14,829 nucleotides of DNA, taken from positions 1 to 14,829 of the forward strand of contig JAJJLU010004322.1 of assembly GCA_023807065.1 (NCBI GenBank). Reading direction: 5' to 3'. Both the position numbers and the translations under genes were made by a program. The DNA is from Isotricha intestinalis (Eukaryota > Ciliophora > Litostomatea > Vestibuliferida > Isotrichidae). Positions 9,074 through 14,829 of the stretch are shown piece after piece. The first letter of the stretch is position 1. Each line of letters starts with the position of its first letter. Under the pieces are notes generated by a model, which was not told the DNA's origin, ran no database searches, and saw only the letters and a program-made list of their open reading frames with translations.

Positions 9074-9613
9074 GAAAAATAAAAATATTTTTAATCAAAA
9101 AAACAAATAAAAATAAAATAAAATATTTCCATTAAATAAGTAATTTCATTTATAATCATTTATTATAAAAGGAAAATTTTTCAAAAGATAATGAAAAAAA
9201 AAACAATAAGCAACAGTGCAATTAAAAATTGAAAAATAAAATATTATTATTTATAATAATAATATTAATTGTAATAAGTTATATATATTTTTTTTTCAAT
9301 TTATAGGTTAATTACAATAAATTTAAAATAAATTAAATGAAAATACAACTTAATATTTTGTCATTTAAGATAATCTTAAAATATTTTTTAATATAAATGT
9401 GATTAAATTTAATTATATATAATAGATTGTTGAATTATTTAGAAAAATTAAAAATAAATTAATTTATAGTTTCATTTATTATTTGATAATTTTTCATTAC
9501 TCTCATTCATTTCAAATAAGTTTTTTTTTATTAATAATATCAATAAAATTAAAAAAAATTTTAACAATTGAATTAAACATTCAAAAAATAAATGATAATA
9601 AAAAATTTACAAA
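9074..9613. promoter_or_regulatory. Divergent upstream region of two genes
   Basis: 540 bases between the starts of the basic coiled-coil gene (minus) and the PTPDC1-like gene (plus). It should hold both promoters. It is A/T-rich throughout, with several TATA-like and poly-A/T runs that cannot be told from background. No open frame or conserved-looking element stands out. Confidence 0.5.
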
Positions 9614-12259
9614 ATGAATAATAATTCTCATTTATTATACTCTAAAATAAAATGTAATTGTGTTGAAAATTTAATAAATAAATGTTTCAAAAATAACATG
9701 AAAAAAAAAATATCAGATCAAAATTCAGAATTAAGTTTCATATTAAAAAAAAAGAAAGATTTCCTTAAAATGACTCAAAAAAAAGAATTAAATTTAGATA
9801 CAACATTAAAAAACTCAAAATCATTAATGAAAAATTCAACAACTAGAATAAATATTTTATCAAATTTCAATGATAAAATCTTATCTCAAAATTCAAAAAA
9901 AATGAATACAACCCAAAAAAAAAATCCTCCAGAAGAAAAAAAGCAATTTTTTCACGAATTTAAAGATAAAATTCGTTGTTTTTTTTGTGGAGGAAAAAAT
10001 TGTAAGCATGAGAATTATTTAAATAATAAAAACAACAATGCAATAGAAGGATTAAATTCTAATTATATAACAGAAAATGTAATAGCAAGTCAAAGACCAA
10101 GTGAAATATTAATAGAAAAATATAAATTAATTTCAAAATTTAAAGAATTAAACATAAATTTAATAGTAAATTTACAAAGAGAAGGAGAGCATCCTTTTTG
10201 TGGTCCAAATGCTTATAAATTAACATCAAGTGGTTTTGCATATAATCCTTCAGTTTTTTCTTCAGATGATATTAAAATAAAATTAAGTGGTTGGAAAGAT
10301 ATGTCAGTTCCTTCATCAATGAATTATATGTTAGATATTGTTAAAGAAATGAGTATTGTTACTATTGATAATAAAGGAAAAGTTATTGTTCATTGTCATG
10401 CTGGTTATGGAAGAACTGGTATTGTTATTGTTTGTTATTTATTATTTATTAGCTTAAAAGATAGTGATACTATTATTCAGGAAGTTAGAAGTAAAAGAAA
10501 AAAATGTGTTGAAACTAAAGATCAAATTAAATATTGTAAAAAATTTGAAGAGTTTTTAAAACATTCTAGAATTGTATTTGGAAATAAAGAAAGTATTGAT
10601 GTCTATTTAAAAAAACAAGAAGATCTTCTTTTTGGAAATGAATTAAATAAATGTGGATTTGTTCCTAAATTAATTGTTAAAGTTTTGGAAAAAGTATGTT
10701 TATTGAAAAAAAAATATAATTTAGATAATATTATGGTTTATAAATTTTTTCAAGGAGTATTAATTGATTGGAATGATGAGTTAGAAAATATTTTATGTGC
10801 TATGAAAAAATCTATTAATAAAAATAATTGGAAATTATTTGAAGAAAATGAAAATTTGATGTTAATTATTGAATTATTATTTGATTGGTTTGAAGATTGT
10901 GTTGAATATGTTATCAGTCCTGAAAGAACTGAAAATATAATTGAAAGTTATATTTATAAGGAATATAAAATGGATATTTTATTGAATGGAAAAAATATGT
11001 TAGAAAATAATAAGAGTAAAATATTTTTTGATTTTATTAAAAAAGAATATTATTGTTTTGAATATGAAATATTATTTCATTTTGCTTCTTTTTTAATTAA
11101 TTTTCCTCCAACTGGAATTGAAGAAGAAAATAACTTTGATAAAATGATTGATAGAATTTCATTAGAATTACTTGGTTTTTATTTTAATGAAAAAAATAAT
11201 AATGCTAAATATGATCAACTTACTTCTCCTTTAATTAAAGGATTATCAAATATAATAAAAGCAATATATTATTCTTTAAAAGAAAATGTTAATGTTAATC
11301 CCAAAGAAAGTGATAATTTAAGTAATTCTTACGGTTATATATGTCCACATAGAAAAAATATTCATGTTGATATTTCCTGTTTGAATAATGAAACTATACA
11401 TTTATTAAGTCAAATAAAACCAATTCCAATGAAAAGAAAGACAATGTCAACAAAATCAAATTTTAAGTTTTTAAGAAATTCTTCTACCCCTAAATCTTCT
11501 GATTTTAATCCTTCATTTTTTATTCAAAAACAAAAAACAGGAACATTAATAAAAGGAATTCATAGTGAAGCAGATTTAAAGAAACTTTATGAACTTTTAA
11601 CTCAACATTTTTTAAACAAAAAAACCATAAGTGATGATGATAGTAATGCTAATTTAAATTTTAATAGATCATATTTTAATAGATCTAATGAAGGTATATC
11701 TATTGATTATTCTTATACTCCTAAAAATATCACTAGAAAATCAAAAAAAATAGAAGAAGTTATTGAAGAAATTTTAAATAAAAATTCTAGTTCTTCTTCA
11801 AATAGTTCTATTGATGTTTCAATAAATACCAAAAATAGTAAAAAAAGTATAAAAAAAGCAATTTTTAATTCTGATTTTTCTCCAATTTCTGCTTTAAACA
11901 AACCTAAGAAAATTAATAAAAATGTGATAAAAAATAATTATGTTAATGAAGAAGATAAAAAAGAAATTATAAAAAAAGCATCTAGTGAAATTCAACCTTT
12001 AAGTCTTTATTCTAAAAGTAAAAGTATTATTGATGAAGAAACTAAAGAAGATGAGGGTAATATTAAAAAAAAAAATCTATTAAAAAAAAATATTGTTGAA
12101 AAATTAAAAATTTTTTATAAAAGAAATTCTGATTTAAAAGATAAAATAAGGAAAAAAGGTTTAGATATGTCTCAATGTAAAAATAAAAGTGATAAGGCTT
12201 TAGTTAATTTAATGAGATATATGAATAATATTCATAAAAATAAAACCCAAAATAAATAA
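9614..12259 (+). CDS. PTPDC1-like: PTPDC1-like dual-specificity protein phosphatase (881 aa)
   Basis: Predicted to remove phosphate from protein Tyr/Ser/Thr; vertebrate PTPDC1 is linked to centrosome and cilium length. Residues 1-115 are a basic low-complexity lead. Residues 121-133 carry a Cys cluster (C122, C125, C130) followed by CKHEN, as in PTPDC1. The phosphatase domain covers about 145-320: VIASQRPS, NLQREGEHPFCG, the general-acid loop GWKDM (D229) and the P-loop HCHAGYGRTG with H260, C261 and R267, so all key residues are present. Residues 345-525 are helical and begin VPKLIVKVLEKV; with LLFDWFEDCVEYVISPE they look like the conserved RhoGAP-like C-terminal part of this family. Residues 600-881 are a basic, Ser-rich tail (poly-Ser at 725-729, many S/T-P sites) that is probably disordered and phosphorylated. 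It is somewhat longer than the roughly 750-residue human protein. The start is the first ATG after A/T-only sequence. Confidence 0.88.
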   Translation: MNNNSHLLYSKIKCNCVENLINKCFKNNMKKKISDQNSELSFILKKKKDFLKMTQKKELNLDTTLKNSKSLMKNSTTRINILSNFNDKILSQNSKKMNTTQKKNPPEEKKQFFHEFKDKIRCFFCGGKNCKHENYLNNKNNNAIEGLNSNYITENVIASQRPSEILIEKYKLISKFKELNINLIVNLQREGEHPFCGPNAYKLTSSGFAYNPSVFSSDDIKIKLSGWKDMSVPSSMNYMLDIVKEMSIVTIDNKGKVIVHCHAGYGRTGIVIVCYLLFISLKDSDTIIQEVRSKRKKCVETKDQIKYCKKFEEFLKHSRIVFGNKESIDVYLKKQEDLLFGNELNKCGFVPKLIVKVLEKVCLLKKKYNLDNIMVYKFFQGVLIDWNDELENILCAMKKSINKNNWKLFEENENLMLIIELLFDWFEDCVEYVISPERTENIIESYIYKEYKMDILLNGKNMLENNKSKIFFDFIKKEYYCFEYEILFHFASFLINFPPTGIEEENNFDKMIDRISLELLGFYFNEKNNNAKYDQLTSPLIKGLSNIIKAIYYSLKENVNVNPKESDNLSNSYGYICPHRKNIHVDISCLNNETIHLLSQIKPIPMKRKTMSTKSNFKFLRNSSTPKSSDFNPSFFIQKQKTGTLIKGIHSEADLKKLYELLTQHFLNKKTISDDDSNANLNFNRSYFNRSNEGISIDYSYTPKNITRKSKKIEEVIEEILNKNSSSSSNSSIDVSINTKNSKKSIKKAIFNSDFSPISALNKPKKINKNVIKNNYVNEEDKKEIIKKASSEIQPLSLYSKSKSIIDEETKEDEGNIKKKNLLKKNIVEKLKIFYKRNSDLKDKIRKKGLDMSQCKNKSDKALVNLMRYMNNIHKNKTQNK

Positions 12260-12511
12260 GTTATAATTATTTGAGGGTTTAAATTTGATTTCATTGATTA
12301 TATAAAATAAATTTGTGTTTTATAATGTCATATAAATAATCAAATTATAATTATTTGTTTGTTTTGAAATTAAACATTCTTAATTTACTATATTTTCTTT
12401 ATAAATTCTAAAAAATTTATTCAAAAAAAGAAATATTTTGAAAAAATTAATAATTATATTCAAAAAAACAAATTATACACCCTAAAAAATTCAAAAAAAG
12501 AGCATATATAA
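12260..12511. other. Spacer between PTPDC1-like gene and Myb pseudogene
   Basis: A/T-rich, without an open frame. The 13-mer TTATAATTATTTG occurs twice in the first 100 bases, which may be chance in such biased sequence. It should include the 3' end of the phosphatase gene. Confidence 0.45.
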
Positions 12512-13520
12512 CAACTTAAAAAAAAGAAAACAATTAAATTAAATAATACAAAAATTATTTCAAATAAAACTCCATTTAAACCCGGAAGATGGAAAAAAGA
12601 TGAAAATCAAAAATTTAATCCAATATATTAAATATGGAAATAATTGGATTTCGCAAAAATTGGTTAGAACTAGATCAACTACTCAAGCAAGATCTCATGC
12701 TTAAAATTTTTGAAAATTAGAAGTAAAATTCTTAAATTTAAATTTTATTTTTCTAAAAGAGTGTAAAAAAAATATATGATTCTTTAGGCGATATGTCTAA
12801 TGGAGATTTTAAAAAAAAAGTTAATAAATTAAATAATATTACTAATGAAAGAAATAATAATAGGAATAATAATAGTAAAAAGAATAAAAATGTAATTTCA
12901 AAAAAACTAATAATAATAATAATTACAATCAAAAAGAAATTTTTGTTATTTTAATAATTGAAATTCTATTTCGATGATAAATTCTTTGAAATTATTAATT
13001 TCTCATTCTATAATAATACCAACAAAAAGTATACTTTAAATAAATATAATAATTATGATTCGAATGATGATTGTGATGATGATGATTTTGATATGAAATA
13101 TCTTAATGTAAGGATAATTTTAATTATGATGAAATGAGAAGTAGAGCAAATTCTGAAATTTTACTCAAAGAAAATTTTCTTTGAAGGTTTGAAAAAACAT
13201 AAATTTAATTCAAGGTTTTTTTGATAATTTAAGAGTTGAAATGATAGAAATTATATGAAGAATAATAAAGTTATTTTTGATGAAAAATATTATGTAATTG
13301 ATTATTTAAAAATTCTATTAACGTTTGAAACAGAAAAATGAGTTAAGAAGATATTTGTTTTTTGTATAAAGGTATTAACTAATATTTATTTATGTTGAGT
13401 AAAAATTTCTTTCATAATTTATTGAATGAGTTTTTTTCAAAAAAAGAATTTATTTTATTTTTTTAACAAATAAAATTTAAAACTATTATGAAAGACTTGG
13501 TGAAAAAAATAATTGATTGA
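12512..13520 (+). pseudogene. Decayed SHAQKYF-class Myb transcription-factor gene
   Basis: Translating across frames recovers a single-repeat Myb domain: KPGRWKKDENQKF (from 12578), then, one extra base later, KYGNNWISQKLVRTR and STTQARSHA (12630-12701). In living members SHA is followed by Q, and here that codon is TAA, as expected from CAA by one C-to-T change; a TGA follows at 12711. Downstream, pieces continue in alternating frames: YDSLGDMSNGDFKKK near 12775-12815, an Asn-rich part, an Asp-rich part near 13060-13090, RANSEILLKENF (about 13143-13175), DEKYYVIDYLKILLTFETEK (13279-13338) and MLSKNFFHNLLNEFFSKK (13392-13445). The last frame is again cut by TAA where Gln would fit (13380, 13464). 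No GT..AG intron placement mends the breaks. Family members bind DNA; this copy cannot make a full protein. Confidence 0.7.
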
Positions 13521-13700
13521 TTGAAATTATCTTTAAATCATCTTTTGATATAATGTTTATATTTTTCTTTTCTGTGTCAAATATATTTTCATTAATTTTT
13601 TTCATTAATTTAACAATTATAAAAAAATAGTTATTTTTATATCATTATTTTGACCTGATTTAATTAAATTTTCACTAAATTTACCAAAATTTTGTTTTGA

Positions 13701-13861
13701 TTATGTAAAACTTTTCATTTATAACATATTTGAATTAAATATAATATAGTCCTAATTTGATAATGAATATAATTGAAGTTAATATCAAATAAATAATATA
13801 AAACTAAAAATTTTAAAGAATTTATTTAGAATTAATAATGAAATAAATAAAATACTTTTAT
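13701..13861. repeat. Direct repeat, copy 1 (about 160 bp)
   Basis: Matches 14672-14829 in the same orientation at an offset of 970-971 bases. Bases 13750-13820 are identical to 14720-14790 (71 of 71); the flanks align with a few substitutions and single-base gaps. The repeat ends 13 bases before the stop codon of the Cys/Pro-rich gene, so it is that gene's 3' flank. Confidence 0.93.
13755..13790. other. Inverted-repeat hairpin within repeat core
   Basis: ATTTGATA (13755-13762) and its exact complement TATCAAAT (13783-13790) enclose a 20-base loop. The same hairpin is in copy 2 at 14725-14760. Lying in the 3' flank, it may mark an RNA 3' end, but an 8-bp A/T stem is weak evidence. Confidence 0.35.
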
Positions 13862-13874
13862 TAAAGATATTTTT

Positions 13875-14066
13875 TTAGAAACAACCTTTTCTATGGGAGG
13901 ATTCAGGATGACCACATATTTCACATCCTCCAAAAGGATCATCAAAAGGAGGAAATGGACTTGGATTTGGATATGGTCTTGGAAATTGTGGAAAAGGTCT
14001 TGGAAAACGAATACATCCAGAACCTTGAAATATACCAGTTCTACAACAATTACAACTACTCCACAT
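13875..14066 (-). CDS. Cys/Pro-rich mini-protein with zinc-knuckle-like C-terminus (63 aa)
   Basis: Family not recognised. The N-terminus has a Cys cluster (C5, C7, C8, C18). Residues 20-45 are a proline ladder alternating with aromatic or Arg residues (FPRPFPQFPRPYPNP). The end is CEICGHPESSHRKGC, spacing C48-x2-C51-x6-H58-x3-C62, which could bind one zinc. Only one Lys and little Ile/Asn occur, unlike every other protein in the window, and local GC is clearly higher. A frame also exists on the opposite strand here, but the minus-strand product has ordered Cys/His spacing, a clean ATG and a TAA stop, so it is preferred. No signal peptide or membrane segment. The flanking direct repeats suggest membership of a tandem gene family. 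Confidence 0.68.
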   Translation of the reverse strand: MWSSCNCCRTGIFQGSGCIRFPRPFPQFPRPYPNPSPFPPFDDPFGGCEICGHPESSHRKGCF

Positions 14067-14671
14067 TTTAATTTTAATTAAACAATTTTAATCATTTTTT
14101 TATATAAAAAAAGGAAATAGTTTATAAAACAGATTTATTGAGAAGATTATGTTCATATATTAAAATATAACGAATATTAATTGATTTCAACGATAATTTA
14201 ATCTTTGTTCAATTAAAAATTAAACAAATACACATTAATCATTAATAAGATTTAAGATTTAGAGATGAAATAATTATAATGAAATTGGGAAAAAGTTAAA
14301 AAAATTAATTAAAATAAAATATAAAATTTTAAAAATAAAATAAATTTTAATTCTTTATATAATTGATTTTAATTACAAAGAAAGAATTTTGAAGGTAATA
14401 ATAAAATTTAATCTTTTTTATTTAACTTTGTTTTTTTCAAATGAAATTGAAATTAAATATTTTGTGAATAAATATAATGAAAAAGAAACATTTCTTATTA
14501 AAAAATATTTATTTTTAGAATGTATTTTGTTTTAAATAATTATTTTAATTTCATTTGTGGTATTTTTTTTATTTTTGTTATAACTATCTTTATGTTATAT
14601 TTGGATTTATAAATATTAAATATTAATATATATTTTTATCTAATATTATAATAATAGAAAAATTCATACAA
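14067..14671. other. 605-base gene-free region upstream of the mini-protein gene
   Basis: Very A/T-rich with stops in all frames on both strands. Apart from the TATA-like site near its left end nothing stands out. If the locus is a tandem array, this is the spacer between units. Confidence 0.5.
14096..14106 (-). promoter_or_regulatory. TATA-like box of the mini-protein gene
   Basis: TATATAAAAAA on the minus strand lies about 30-40 bases upstream of the ATG at 14066. In sequence this A/T-rich the match has little weight; position is the main argument. Confidence 0.25.
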
Positions 14672-14829
14672 TTATGAAAAACTATTCATTTATAATATAT
14701 TGAATAAAATATAATATAATCCTAATTTGATAATGAATATAATTGAAGTTAATATCAAATAAATAATATAAAACTAAAAATTTTAAAGAAAAATTTAGAA
14801 TTAATAAAGAAATAAATAAAATATTTTAA
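14672..14829. repeat. Direct repeat, copy 2 (runs to window edge)
   Basis: Same orientation as copy 1, with the 71-base identical core at 14720-14790. The copy reaches the last base of the window. By comparison with copy 1, a stop codon of a second minus-strand gene would be expected about 15 bases beyond the edge. Confidence 0.93.

Noticed and set aside
11713..11901. Minus-strand frame of 62 codons
   Set aside because: Antisense of the Ser-rich tail of the phosphatase.
12702..12704. TAA read as glutamine, which would restore SHAQ in the Myb domain
   Set aside because: TAA ends all seven main genes here and CAA supplies Gln in all of them; a TGA and a frameshift also break the same domain.
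12578..12730. Short introns as the cause of the Myb frame breaks
   Set aside because: No GT..AG interval of suitable length lies at the frameshift or at the in-frame stops.
13486..13641. Minus-strand stop-to-stop frame of 51 codons with protein-like composition (MKKINENIF from 13605)
   Set aside because: Partly antisense to the end of the Myb pseudogene, has an upstream stop close by, and this length can occur by chance.
13893..14081. Plus-strand frame of 62 codons rich in Trp/Thr
   Set aside because: Overlaps the Cys/Pro-rich minus-strand gene; the Trp-rich product looks like a reverse reading of Pro codons.

Overview
The window looks like nuclear DNA from a very AT-rich unicellular eukaryote that builds cilia or flagella. 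Three things point that way: a 27-base GT..AG intron, a PTPDC1-type phosphatase (a family tied to cilia), and two coiled-coil proteins. The seven main genes all end in TAA, glutamine is written CAA, and long frames run without TAG or TGA, so the standard genetic code fits and the Tetrahymena/Paramecium code does not. Hand counts give roughly 17% GC in ordinary coding sequence and about 22-35% in the conserved domains. A standard-code ciliate (for example a rumen litostome), a parabasalid or Anaeramoeba relative, or an anaerobic chytrid would all fit; the sequence alone does not decide.

Layout, left to right: (1) positions 2-2665, plus strand: one gene of two exons, open at the left edge, with a long Lys/Glu/Asn/Ile-rich tail joined through a 27-nt intron to a divergent RasGAP domain. 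(2) 3064-4596, minus: an LRAT/NlpC-P60-like thiol enzyme with four 26-residue Ser/Gly repeats at its N-terminus and higher GC than its neighbours. (3) 5257-6000, minus, and 6046-7572, plus: a divergent pair only 45 bases apart, a basic unknown protein and a long coiled-coil protein. (4) 8039-9073, minus: a basic coiled-coil protein. (5) 9614-12259, plus: a PTPDC1-like dual-specificity phosphatase with intact active site. (6) about 12512-13520, plus: a decayed gene whose front end is a SHAQKYF-class Myb domain, broken by stops and frameshifts. (7) 13875-14066, minus: a 63-residue Cys/Pro-rich mini-protein with a zinc-knuckle-like end, between two direct repeats of about 160 bases (71 bases identical) 970 bases apart. 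The second repeat runs into the right edge of the window.

The genes do not form an operon. Candidate themes are cilium/cytoskeleton (PTPDC1-like and coiled-coil proteins) and small-GTPase signalling (RasGAP). The right-hand 2.5 kb behaves differently, with a dead transcription-factor gene followed by what looks like the left part of a tandem array. No tRNA, rRNA, CRISPR or intact transposon is visible.
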